Assembly: GCF_008728515.1 (NCBI RefSeq)
Contig: NC_044977.1
Coordinates: forward strand, 7,277,501-7,341,500
Length of the DNA: 64,000 nt
Source: Papio anubis
Lineage: Eukaryota > Chordata > Mammalia > Primates > Cercopithecidae
Reading direction: 5' to 3'
The stretch's first letter is position 1, and every line of letters starts with the position of its first letter. A program made the translations under genes and the position numbers. This document shows, one piece after another, positions 10,280 to 21,369 of this stretch. The notes beneath the pieces were generated by a model. It had not been told where the DNA came from. It ran no database searches and was given only the letters and a program-made list of their open reading frames with translations.

Positions 10280-10590
10280 TTAGATGGCTATTATCCTTAG
10301 CAAACTAATACAGAACCAGAAAACCAAATACCACATGTTCTCACTTATAGGTGGGTGCTAAGTGGTGTGAACACATGGACGCATAAAGCAGAACAACATA
10401 TACTGGGGCCTTTTGGAGGGTAGAGGTTGGAAGGAGGGAAAGGTTCAGCTAAAAAAATTAATGAGTACTAGGCTTAGTACTTGGGTGATGAAATAATCTG
10501 TACAACAAACCCCCATAAGATAAATTTACATATGTAACAAATCTGCACTTGTACCCCTTAACTTAATATAAAAGTAAAATTACAAATAAT
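10280..10590 (+). mobile_element. Sense 3' part of the same L1
   Basis: The sequence starts 'ttatccttagcaaactaata' and runs through the L1 3' UTR ('acatatgtaacaaatctgca') to an A/T-rich tail ending in AAT repeats. It is contiguous in L1 coordinates with the outer end of the inverted block on its left. Confidence 0.88.
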
Positions 10591-10664
10591 AATAATATTA
10601 GAAACAAATTGACTACAGAAGAAAACAAAAATTAGAGTAGGTAAAAATTAAGAAGTTAAGAAAT

Positions 10665-10680
10665 CAAAACTTATATTCTT
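10665..10680 (+). repeat. Target-site duplication, left copy (AluY)
   Basis: CAAAACTTATATTCTT occurs identically at 10913-10928. A perfect 16-bp match implies a fairly recent insertion. Confidence 0.95.
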
Positions 10681-10912
10681 TTTTTTTTTTTTTTGAGACG
10701 GAGTCTCACGCTGTCGCTGGAGTGCAGTGGCGCGATCTCAGCTCACTGCAAGCTCCGTCTCCCGGGTTCCCGCCATTCTCCTGCGTCAGCCTCCTGAGTA
10801 GCTGGGACCACAGGCGCCCGCTACCACGCCCGGCTAATTTTTTGTATTTTTAGTAGAGACGGGGTTTCACCGTAGTCTCGATCTCCTGACCTTGTGATCC
10901 GCCCGCCTCGGC
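10681..10912 (-). mobile_element. AluY-like element, 5'-truncated, antisense
   Basis: The antisense Alu opens with a T-run and keeps CpG-rich, Y-like blocks ('gctcactgcaagctccgtct', 'ccgcccgcctcggcc'). The last 40 or so bases, its own 5' end, are missing. A short deletion removes the 'ttagccaggatgg' equivalent near 10874. Perfect target duplications flank it. It is the least decayed Alu in the window. Confidence 0.95.
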
Positions 10913-10928
10913 CAAAACTTATATTCTT
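10913..10928 (+). repeat. Target-site duplication, right copy (AluY)
   Basis: Identical to 10665-10680. Confidence 0.95.
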
Positions 10929-11699
10929 AAAAAATATCACATTAAGTGAGTTCCGGTTCTCAAATGGAAAGATAAACGGAGGGTGGCTTCAGTCTTCCTC
11001 ACAGAAAATCAAAAACAAACATGTAACTTTGACATCTACACTAGCAACCATTCAGAGCTCAAGTCTGAGGTAGAAATAGTTTCTGGGGCCATAAAGAAGT
11101 GGAAAATCTCTGAGCACATGGTAGGGAATTAGACTTCCACATCCATGATGCCCCTCCCTCCTTATTGTCAGGGCACAAAGCATGTGAAAAATCTCCCACC
11201 AACTTAGTTTCTACACTGGAAAAAATAAGACTAATGTGGTCAGCCAACTGCATTACCATCTTGTCCTCACTGGAAGGAAACTTATCTTTGCTTTAAGTCA
11301 TGGGTAGCATCATGACTGTCTGAAGGGAGCAATATTCCTAAGGACAGAGACAAATAGGGGAGGTGGGACTACCATCCTCAGCTCCAGAAACTCTGCTCCG
11401 TAACAATTTATAACCACAAAGGAGACACCAAATCAGACTAGCTATTTACCAGTACCACACTGTAGGAGATACATTCCCCATGTCCCCTGAGCACAAACCC
11501 CTAGCCAGCCTTCACACACTGCTGGGATAATTCTTTCATGACCTCTTCCACTTGGAACAAGCACTGCTCCACTTGCTAGAGATGAGGCAAACCTGGGCTT
11601 AAGGTGCCACTTAGAGCTGAGGAGATGGAAACCTAGTAGTGAAGATTCACTAAGCAGACATATTCAACAAAAATCAAAACAAGCTAGACAGACAGGGAA

Positions 11700-12640
11700 A
11701 CCTCTAATAAATAATGAATTATTCAATGCAAAGACATAGATGTGTACCCACAAGAAACAACAGCAAACAGGGAATCATGACCTTCCCAAATGGGCACATT
11801 AAAATCCAGTGACTGATCTTAACAAGATTTATGAGCTCTCTGAGTAATAATTCAAAATATCAATTATAAAGAAACTCAGTGATCTCCAATGCAACACAGA
11901 AAAGCAATTCATAAATGTATCATATAAATTTAGCAAAGAGATTAAAATAATAAAATCAAATGAATTCTGGAACTAAGAAATAACATTTGCTGAATTTAAG
12001 AACTCTTTTGAGACTCTCAACAGCAGAGTCAACCAGACAGAGGAAAGAATCTGTGAACTCAAAGATCAGCTACTGGAGTATACACAGGCAGAGGAGAAAA
12101 AAAAAGAATGTAAAAAGATAATTTGCAAGATATAGAAAATTTCTTCAGAAGACCAAATCTAAAATTATAGGCATTCAAGAGGGAACTGAGGAAAAGTAAG
12201 AGGTAAAAAACTTATTCAAAGAAATCATAACAGAAAACATACCCAAACTTAAGAAAGATATAAGTACACAGGTATAAGAAGAACTTAGAATACGAAAGAG
12301 ATGCAACCTAAGTAATACTAACCCAAGGCATCTAATAATGAACTCTCCAAGGTCAAAGCAAAGATCCCCAAAGCAGTCAGAGATATGAAACAAATAATGA
12401 ATAAAAGGGTTCCAATTCATTTAGCAGCAGAATTTTCAACAGAATCCATACAGGCTAGGAAGGAATAAGATAACATTTAAAAAATACTCAAAGAAATAAA
12501 AATGTGATACAAGTATACTATATCCAGCAATATTTTCATTCAAATATAAAAGCGAACTCTTAAAGTCTTTCCCAGACAAACAAAAGCTGAGAGAATTTAC
12601 CATCACCAAACCTGTCTTGCAAGAAGTATTAAAAACATTT
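11700..12640 (+). pseudogene. L1 ORF1 remnant
   Basis: The sequence matches the order of L1 ORF1 (RNA-binding, coiled-coil chaperone): 'caacagcagagtcaaccaga', 'gaaagaatctgtgaactcaa' and, at its C-terminal part, 'ctatatccagcaatattttc' then 'cccagacaaacaaaagctga'. It is riddled with stops and frameshifts. The longest frames here lie on the opposite strand and are artefacts. Confidence 0.65.
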
Positions 12641-13211
12641 CTTTAATCTTGAAGAAGACTTCACTAATGTGCCAAAAAAAACCAAAAAACAAAAAACAAA
12701 ACAAAACATTAAGGTATATAAAACCTACTGGTAAAATCAAGTACAACAACAAACACAGAATATACTATTATCATATTTGTGGTACGCAGTTTACTCATGA
12801 CTCCAGTATGAAGCCCAAAAGACAAATCTATCACAACAATAGCTACAGTAATCTGTTAGAAGAGAAGTAATATGAAAATATGTAAATTGAGAAAATCATA
12901 AATCAAAATGTTGGACAATAGAATTAAAGTGTGGAAATATTTTGCCTCTGTTTTTATTCTTTTATTTCTGATTTAAGATAAACTGTCATCTCATTAAAAT
13001 AACTTGTTATATCTATAAAATGTTTGTTGTAAACCTTCTTGTAACCACACCAAAAAAAAAAAAAAAAAAGAAAAATCCTATAACAGATTTACTAAAAATA
13101 GACAGCAACAAATTAAAACATAGTATCAGAGATAATGACTTGACCACAAAGAAAAACAGTAAGAAAGGAATAAAAAGAGAAGAAGTCTCAAACCATCAGA
13201 AAACATGTAAC

Positions 13212-16200
13212 AAAATGGCAGCAGTGAGTCCTTATTTATAAATACTAATGCTGACTATAAATGGTCTCAATTCTTCAACCATATGAAGTGGTTGAATGGA
13301 TAAAGAAATAAGACCCAGTGATATGTTGCCTTCAAGAAATCCTCTTCATCTATAAAAATACACATAGATTGAAAGTGAAGAGTGGAAAAAGATATTTCAT
13401 ACAACTGGAAACCAAAGAAGAGCAGAAGTAGCTCTACTTATATCAGATAAAATTTACAATAATTACAGGCTGCAAGAAAAGCAAGAAGGCTAACTATACA
13501 ATGATAAATGGATAAATTCAGCATGTTGATAAAACTGCTATAAACATCTGTGCACCCAACTCTAGAGCTCTCAGGCATATAAATTAAATATTCACAAATC
13601 TAAAGGGACAGAAAAAATGCAATTCATTAATAATAAGGGGCTTTAACACCCCACTCTCAGTAATGGACAGATCATCCAGACAGAAAGTCAACAAAGAAAT
13701 AGCAAAGTTAAACTATATGTTATACTATATAGATGTATACTATTGTAGAGTATACTATATCTATACTATATAGATCTAATAGAGGCAACTTACCTTTACA
13801 GAACATTTTACCCAACTGTTGCAGAATACACATTTTTTTCAGAACATGACATATTCTCCACAATAGATCGTATTTTAGGCCATAAATTCAGTTTGTACAA
13901 ATTTTAAAAATATACATAAATAATATCAAGCATCTTTTCTGATCACAATAGAATAAAACTGGAAATCACGAACCTTAAAATCAGGAATAAAATAAAAATC
14001 AGGAATAAAACTAAAAATCAAGAAAATATACAAACACATGGAGATAAATAACATGCTCCTGAATGACAATGTCTTCATGAAGAAATTAAGAAATATTTAC
14101 ACATTTCTTGAAACAAATGAAAGTGGAAATACAACACATCAAAATCTATGAGATATCATAAGAGCAGTGTTGAGAAAAGTTTATGGCAATAAATGCCTAT
14201 ATTTAAAAAATAGAATTACTTCAAATAAATAACTCAATGATGCACCTCAAGGAACTAGGAAAGTAGGAAAAAAAAAGAAATTCAAAGTTAGTGGTAGGAA
14301 AAATTATAAAGCTCAGAGCAGAAATAAATGAAATTGAGACCTAAAATAACTGAAAAATACAAAAAGTCAATGAAATGAAAAGTTGGTTTCTTGAAAAGAT
14401 AAACAAAATTTACAAACCTTTAGCTAACTAAAAATAAAATTGGATAAGAACCAAATAAAATAAACCAGAAATAAAAAGTTGACATAAAAACTGAGATTTT
14501 AGAAATAAAAAGAATCATTAGAGACCATTATGCAGAAATGTAAGCAAAAAAACCCTGAAATACCTAGAAGAAATTAATACATTCTTGGGCACATACAACT
14601 CATCAATATTGAAACATGAATAAACAGAACAATTTAACAAACCAATAATGAGCAACAAGATTGAAGCCATAATAAAAACTCTCTCATCAAAAAGAAGCCC
14701 AGGACCTAAAGAATTAACTGTTGAATTCTACCAAACATTTATGAATAACTAATGACTGTCCTACTCAAACTCTTCAAAAAAAAAAAAAAAAAACTGGAAG
14801 AGGAGAGAATATTTACAAACTTAATCTACATGACAGCATTACCCTGATACTAAAACCAGACAAAGACACAACAATAAAGGAAAACTATAAGCCATTGTCA
14901 CTGATGAATATAGAAACAAAAGCCCTTAACAAAATTCTAGCAAACCAAATTCAACAACACATTAAAAAACTATTTACCATGATCAAGTGAGATTCATCCC
15001 AGGGATACAAGGATGATTCAACATACGCAAATTAACAAATATAACAGATCACATTAACAGCATCAAGAAAAAATACATAATTATTTGTATTGATAGCAAA
15101 AAAGCATTTGGTAAAATTCAACATCTCTTTGTGATTAAAAAAAAAACCCTTGTGAAACAATGTAGGAGCAACACATCTCAAAATAATATAGACCATATAT
15201 GGTAAACCCATGGCTAACATCACACTGCACAGGGAAAAATTGAAGGCCTTCCTTCTGAAGACTGGAACAAGCCAAAAATTCCCATTTTTACCTCTAACAT
15301 TCAACAAAAAACTGGAAGTCCTGGCCGGAGCAATTAGGCAAAATAAAGAAATAAATGCCATCCAGTCTGAAAAGGAAGTCAAATTAGCCTTTTTCAGAGA
15401 CAACATGATTTTGTACTGCGTAACTGGATAACCATGTCCGGAAGAATGAAACTGGACCCCTACCTTTCACCATACTCAAAATATTATTCAAGATGGATTA
15501 AAATTTAAATGTAAGTCCACAAACTTTAAAAACCCTAGAAGAAAACAATGTCAAATACACATTTGACATTGGCTGTGGCAAAGAATGTATGGCTAAGTCC
15601 CCAAAAGCAATTGCAACAAAAATAAACATTGACCTAATTTTTAAGTGGGACCTGATTAAAGAGCTTCTGCACAGCAAAAGCAACAATCAACAGAGTAAAC
15701 AGACAACTTAGAGAATGGAAGAAAATATTTACAAACTATGCAACCAGTAAAGGCCTAATGTCCAGAATCTATAAGAGACTTAGGCAATTCAACAAGGAAA
15801 ACCCTAATAACCCCATTAAAAAATGGGCAAAGGACAAGAATAGACACTTCTCAAGAGAAGACATGCAAGTTGCCAACAAACATATTTAAAAATGCTCATC
15901 ATAATTACTCATAAGAGAAATACAAATCGAAACCACAGGGTGATACCATCTCACACCAATCAAAAAGTTTATTATTAAAAATTTAAAAAAAAACCAAAAA
16001 CAATGTTGGTGAGTCTGCAGAGAAAAGGGAATGTATATTCACTTGATGGGAATGTAAATTAGTGTAACCACTGTGGACAGCAGTTTGAGGATTTCTCAGA
16101 GAACTTAAAATAAAACTACCATTTAATCCAGCAATCCCATTATTGGGTATATATCCAAAGGAAAATAAGTCTTTCTACAGAAAAGACCCATGCACTTGTA

Positions 16201-16400
16201 TGTTCGTTGCCATGCTATTCGCAGTAGCAAAGACACAAAATCGGTGCCAATCAGTGGTGTTTGGATAAAGAAATTGTGGTACATATAAACCATGGAATAC
16301 TATGTAGCCATAAGAAAAAATAAAATCATGTCATTTGCAGCCACATAAATGCAGCTGGAGGACATTATTCTAAGCAAATTAATGCACGAAGATAAAAAAC
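13212..16400 (+). pseudogene. L1 ORF2 remnant with mutated reverse-transcriptase core
   Basis: Decayed endonuclease and reverse transcriptase blocks are present. The frame at 15210-15431 covers the RT region that should contain FADD. At 15393-15404 it reads F-R-D-N, so both an Ala and a catalytic Asp are changed. Shortly after, at about 15423, the sequence jumps to a much later ORF2 position ('gataaccatgtccggaagaa'). Several hundred bases of ORF2 are therefore deleted. The C-terminal region follows, with many stops. Confidence 0.75.
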
Positions 16401-17171
16401 ACTGCATTTTCTCACTTACAAGTGGGAACAAAGCACTGAGCACACCTGGGAATAAGATAGGATAAATAGACACTGCACCTATTATAGGGGAAAGGGAAGG
16501 AGGGGCGTGGGCTGAAAAACTATCTTTTGGGTATTATACTCACTACCTGCATGACATTATCATTCTTATTCCAAATTTCGGCATCAAGCAACATTCCCAC
16601 ATAACACACCTGCACATGTACCCCTGAAATCTAAAATAAAACCTGAAATTAAAGATAAAAATTACTATCATTTCAGCTACATCAGCAAAATATCTGAAAA
16701 AAATCAAGAAACTATTGCCCTTTACAATAGTTACAAAAAATATAATACCTAAGCATCAATCTGACCAAAGAAGTGAAAGATCTATACAAGGACCACTATA
16801 GGACTCTGATGAAATAATTAAGACAAAAAAATCAAAGATATTGTATGCTCATGGATTGGAAGAATTAATATTTTTTAAATGACAAAAATATCAAAAGCAA
16901 TTAATAGATTCAATGTAATCATTATCAAAACACCAGTGACATTCTTCCCAGAAATAGAAAAAAAAATGTTAAATCTGCATGGAATCACAAAAGACCCTAA
17001 ATAGCCAAAGCCATCCTGTACAAAACGAACAAAACTAGAGGCATAATACCAGACTTCAAAATTTACTACAAAGCTGTAGTAGCTAAAATAGCATGCTAAT
17101 GACTTAAAAAGAGACACGTAAATCAATGGAACAGAATAGAGAACCCAGATATACTGTGTGCTTCTGTGTAG

Positions 17172-17332
17172 GTTGTTTGTTTGTTTAAGAGACTGGCTCT
17201 TGCTCTGTTACCCTGACTGGAGTACAGTAGCATGATTGTAGCTCATGGCAGCCTTGAACTCCTGGACTCAAATGACCTTCCTATCTCAACTTTCCAAGTA
17301 GCTGGGACCACAGGCATGTGCCACCACACGTC
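17172..17332 (-). mobile_element. Alu monomer-type fragment (antisense)
   Basis: 'gactggctcttgctctgtta', 'cagccttgaactcctggact' and 'agctgggaccacaggcatgt' match an old Alu (J or monomer type) read backwards. L1 sequence resumes after it at 'aatataaatccacacattta'. Confidence 0.8.
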
Positions 17333-17613
17333 AAGATCTCAAATATAAATCCACACATTTATAACCTACTCATCTTTGACAAAGTCACCAACGGTATACG
17401 ATGGAGCAAAGAAAGTCTTTTCAATAAATAGTGCTTGGTAAACTGTATAACTAAAAGTGGAAGAATAAAACTGAACTCTGATCTCTCGCAATACACAAAA
17501 ATCAAAACAAAATAGATTAAATATTTAGATATATGACTGAAACTATGAAGCTCCTAGAAGAAAATGTTCCAGGATATTGATCTGCATGTTTTTTTGGTGG
17601 TTGTTTTTTTTTG

Positions 17614-17615
17614 GG

Positions 17616-17642
<27 letters not shown>
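17614..17642. repeat. (TG)n microsatellite inside the L1
   Basis: About 14 TG units are preceded by a T/G-rich run, at a point where L1 ORF2 sequence is interrupted. Confidence 0.95.
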
Positions 17643-17646
<4 letters not shown>

Positions 17647-17754
17647 TCTCAAAAGCACACGCCATCAAAGCAACCCTGAATAGTTTGTATTATATCAAGC
17701 TTAATAGCTAATATTAAGCACATTTTATTAAGCTAAATAGCTTCTGCACATCAA

Positions 17755-17824
17755 ACTAAACATTTATAAAGATAAATGACTTATTATTAAGCCGAGTTTG
17801 ACACAAAATATTAAGTATGAAAGT
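17755..17824 (+). repeat. Local duplicate, copy A (inserted in the L1)
   Basis: This stretch is foreign to the L1 that surrounds it. It closely matches 19620-19692. The core from 17771 shares a long run, 'gagtttgacacaaaatatt' followed by 'aagtatgaaagt'. Confidence 0.75.
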
Positions 17825-18715
17825 CAACAAAGTGAAGAGACAACTCACACAATGGGAGAAAACATTTACAAAGTATCCATATGACAAGGGGTAAATAGCA
17901 AGAATATACAAGGAGCTTCAACAACTCAATAGCAAAAACACAGTAATACGATTTAAATGTGCAAAAAGTCTACATAGATATTTCTCCAAACAAGGCAGAC
18001 ACATGGCCAACAGGTCTATTAAAAAATGCTCCACATCACCAATCATCAGATAAATGCAAATTAAAACCACAATGTGACATCATCTCACCCCAGTTAAAAT
18101 GACTATTATTAAAAAGACAAAAAATAACAGTTGTTGGTGAGGATGTTGAGACAAAAATCTATTAGAAATCATTGGTAGGGATGTTAATTTGCAAAATCAC
18201 CATGGATATTAGATGGAGATTCCGCTAAAAATTAAAAATGTGACTACCACATAATGGCACAATTCCATTGCTGGGTACATATTTAAAAAAAAGAAAATCA
18301 ACATATCAAGGAGTTATCTGTACTCCTATATTTATTGCAGTACTATTTACAATAGTCAAAATGTGGAATCAAATGCTTATCAATAGATGGATTGATATAA
18401 GAAGTGGGTATATACAAAATTAAATATTATTGAGCCATAAAATAGAATAAACTTCTGTCATTACAGCAATATGGATGGAATTGGAAGCCACTGTGTTAAG
18501 TGTTATAAGCCAAGAACAGAAAAACAAGTATCTCATGTTCTCACTCATGTGGGGAAGCTTAAAAAAAGAATTCATGATGATGGAGTAGCGTGGTGGCTAC
18601 CAAAGGCCACAATGGAAGGGATGAAGGGGGCATAAGGGGAAAAAAGGATATAAGTTCATTTATTAACACTGAACTGTGCATTTAAAAATGGTAAAGAGGG
18701 TAAATAAAAATTAAC

Positions 18716-19049
18716 ATTAAAAAATAAAAACACATTAAGCAAGTGATGTGTGAAGCTACAAATTGGAAAAATATGTAAACATTCCACATACTTGAAAAAG
18801 ACTCATAATTGTAATAGTATAACTTTGTGATTTTGTAAGAAAAGAGACACACAAATTTCATTTCGCATTTAGGCAGGACTTCAAATAGATCTAATTTGCC
18901 AATAAGCATAGGAAAATTTGCTCGGCATTATTATTCATTTTAAATTAAAAACACAATTGCTTATACATACACCTCTACCAAAAAGACTGAAGCTAATAAG
19001 GTTAAAACATGTTACTGAGAATGTGCAGTAAGTGCAATTTATTCATTAT
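18716..19049. other. No recognised element
   Basis: AT-rich sequence after the L1 3' end. No gene or repeat was identified. Confidence 0.4.
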
Positions 19050-19400
19050 TGTTGTAATTATAAAATTGCAAAATTAAATTGGAAAACTATTTGGTAATGT
19101 TTGTTACGGTCATCTGTATAGTCTTCCTATGACCTGGCAATTCTGCTTTCAGGTTTTTATAAGAATAATGAGTGTCTATATTTATATAATGGCTTGTTCA
19201 ACTATGTTCAGAAAAGTTTTATTTAAAACAGCCCAAATTAGGAGGAATTTAAATGTCCACCAAAAGAGAAAAGCCATGTTTTATAATATTCACACAACAG
19301 AACACTTCACAGAAATAAAATATCCTACTATTCATATGTGCAGCAACATCATTTAATATGTAATATTTATGAAGCTGATATTATTGTAAATATTTATGTC
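19050..19400 (+). mobile_element. Ancient L1 fragment (L1ME/HAL1-like), sense
   Basis: 'gaaaactatttggtaatgtt', 'ctatgacctggcaattctgc' and 'aatttaaatgtccaccaaaa' follow the order of the 3' ORF2 region of an old L1, with many substitutions. Confidence 0.6.
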
Positions 19401-20156
19401 CATTCCTCTCTTTCTAGGGTACAAAAATGTTATTGATAAAATATTGAAGTTCTATTTAGAGTGGAGGAAAGCCACTCTAAATGAAGAGTGGCATATAGAT
19501 TTGTACATATAGATTTTATTTGGCATATGGATTTTTGACATATAGACTTTTATTGACCATGCCATAGTAACTGATAAATATATTATCCAAGGTTCAGTAT
19601 ATCTATGACACTTTTATAAAACTAAAACTTCATACAGATAAGTGAGTTATTATTAAGTTTTGAGTTTGACACAAAATATTAAGTATGAAAGTTAAAGGCA
19701 GAAACATCAAATGTAAGGTGTAATATAACTTCTGAAACATATTAGAAAAATTAGTTTATAATTTTAAAGACAATATGCAGCATATAAAATATGTAGCAAA
19801 TATTTCAATGGAAATAAATATTTAAATATTTTGAAATGTAAAAAAGCAAATGGTTTAAAAATCTAATAGAGGCAAAATCAAACTTTAAAAGAATGTCTCT
19901 AATAATTTAAAATTTTAGGACAGATGAATTACTAAGGAATACATGAGATATTAAGTTAGAAATTGCTCCAACAGAATTAATTTGGTGAATGATATATTCT
20001 TTAATTAAGAAAGTTGATAAACTGGTGAAAATAAACCCAAATTTTTCAGTTGATTCAAAACGGCCAGAGAAAACTTCTCTTAAATCTCTTTCCCATTTTT
20101 CCAAAGAACTGTATGTTTCACATCAATTTTTATTACATTGATTTAAAAATTAGGTA
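19401..20156. other. Mostly unassigned AT-rich sequence
   Basis: The stretch contains a small 7-bp stem hairpin (19458-19478), four degenerate 'catatagatttt' units (19491-19555) and the local duplicate copy B (19620-19692). No gene is seen. The 65-codon minus frame at 19907-20104 has no recognisable motif. Confidence 0.5.
19620..19692 (+). repeat. Local duplicate, copy B
   Basis: The partner of 17755-17824 lies about 1.9 kb away in the same orientation. Over the core (19637-19692 against 17771-17824) I count three or four substitutions and a 2-base length difference. Confidence 0.75.
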
Positions 20157-21367
20157 CAGTATTGTGTTTCTAAAAGAAGAAATACATTCTGAGAAGTGCA
20201 TCATTAGGTGATTTTGTTGTTGTGCAGACATCTTGGAGTACAGTTACGCAAACCCAGATTGTACAGCCTACTACATACCTAGGTTATATGGTATAGCCCA
20301 TTGCTCCTAGGCTAGATACCTGTACAGCATGTTACTGTACTGGATAGTGTAGACAATGTGAACACAATGGTATCTGCGTATCTAACATATCTAAATATAG
20401 AGAAGGTATAACAAAATGTGATATAAAAGATAAAAGATGGTACATCTGTATAGGGCACTTACCATGAATTAAGCTTGCTGGACTGGAAATTGCTCTGAGT
20501 CAGTGAGTGAGTGGTGAGTAAATGTGAAGGCTGAGGATATAACTGCACACTGCTATAGACTTTATAAACACTGTACACTTAGGCTACACGAAATTTACAA
20601 ACAAATATTTTTCTTTCTCAAATAATAAATTAACCCCTACTTACTAGAATTTTTTACTTTATAGACAATTCTTTTTAACTTTTTGGGTTTTGTAATAACA
20701 CATAGCTTAAAGCACAAACACACTGTATTGCTGTACCAAAAATATTTTTATATTTTTATTTTATGTATTTGTTTAATTTTTAAATTGTTCTATTTATTTA
20801 TTTTTACTTTAAAAAACTTTACAAATAAAAACCAAGAAACAAATATACACATTAGCCTTGACCTACACAAGGCCAAGATCACCAATATCATTTTCATCCA
20901 ACTCCACGCCTTGTCCCACTTGAAGGTCTTCAGTGGCAATAACAGACGTAGTGCTGGCAACGTCTTATAATAGCAATGTCTCCTTTTGGAATACCTCCTG
21001 AGAGACCTGTCTGAGGCTGTATTACAGTTAACTTAAAAAATTAATAAGAAGAATATACTTTACAATAATGATAAAATGTAGTATAGTAAATACATAAACT
21101 GGCAACATAGTCATTTGTTATCCTTATCAACCATTACGTACTGTACATAACTGTATGTGCCATACTTTTACTTAATATATGGCTGGCAAAACACTAAGCT
21201 TGTTTACACCAGCCTCACCACAAAAGCATGAGTAATGTGTGGTGTTTTAATGTTATGATGGCCAAAATATCAATAGGTGAGAATTCCAGTGCCATTTTAG
21301 TCTGATTGGACCACTGTTGTATTTGCAGTCCTTCATTGACAAAACATTTTTATGTGGTATATGAGTG
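20157..21367. mobile_element. Tigger-like DNA transposon (non-autonomous), complete
   Basis: This 1,211-bp element of the Tigger (pogo, Tc1/mariner) type starts CAGTATTGTG and ends ATATGAGTG, decayed inverted ends. A TA dinucleotide lies on each side (20155-20156 and 21368-21369), the target signature of the superfamily. Landmarks include 'gcctactacatacctaggtt', 'tacagcatgttactgtactg', 'gggcacttaccatgaattaa' and 'tcttgtcccacttgaaggtc' (approximate). No transposase frame is present. The subfamily was not fixed. Confidence 0.85.
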
Positions 21368-21369
21368 TA

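Larger units (their letters stand above)
10940..16660 (+). mobile_element. Long old L1 (L1PB/L1MA-like) with decayed 5' UTR, ORF1 and ORF2
   Basis: About 5.7 kb follow the order of an L1. A 5' UTR-like part (10940 to about 11700) is followed by ORF1-like sequence (about 11700-12640). An intergenic stretch with poly-A runs follows. ORF2-like sequence runs from about 13210, with the endonuclease 'ggggctttaacaccccactc' block near 13640. A 3' UTR ends 'cctgcacatgtacccctgaa' near 16610. All frames are broken. An internal deletion lies at about 15423. The exact 5' end is uncertain, because the AluY sits just before it. Confidence 0.8.
16670..18715 (+). mobile_element. Second 5'-truncated L1 (older, L1MA/L1MB-like) with insertions
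   Basis: The copy starts in ORF2 downstream of the RT core ('ctttacaatagttacaaaaa', 'aagtgaaagatctatacaag') and runs to an L1 3' end near 18715. An Alu fragment (17172-17332), a (TG)n tract (17614-17642) and about 70 bp of local duplicate sequence (17755-17824) interrupt it. The frames are all broken. Its start lies at the ORF2 region deleted from the preceding L1, but divergence suggests a separate insertion. Confidence 0.8.

Noticed and set aside
15032..15406. 124-codon minus-strand frame with hydrophobic, membrane-like composition
   Set aside because: It is the antisense of L1 ORF2 RT sequence; its hydrophobicity comes from A-rich L1 sense DNA read backwards.
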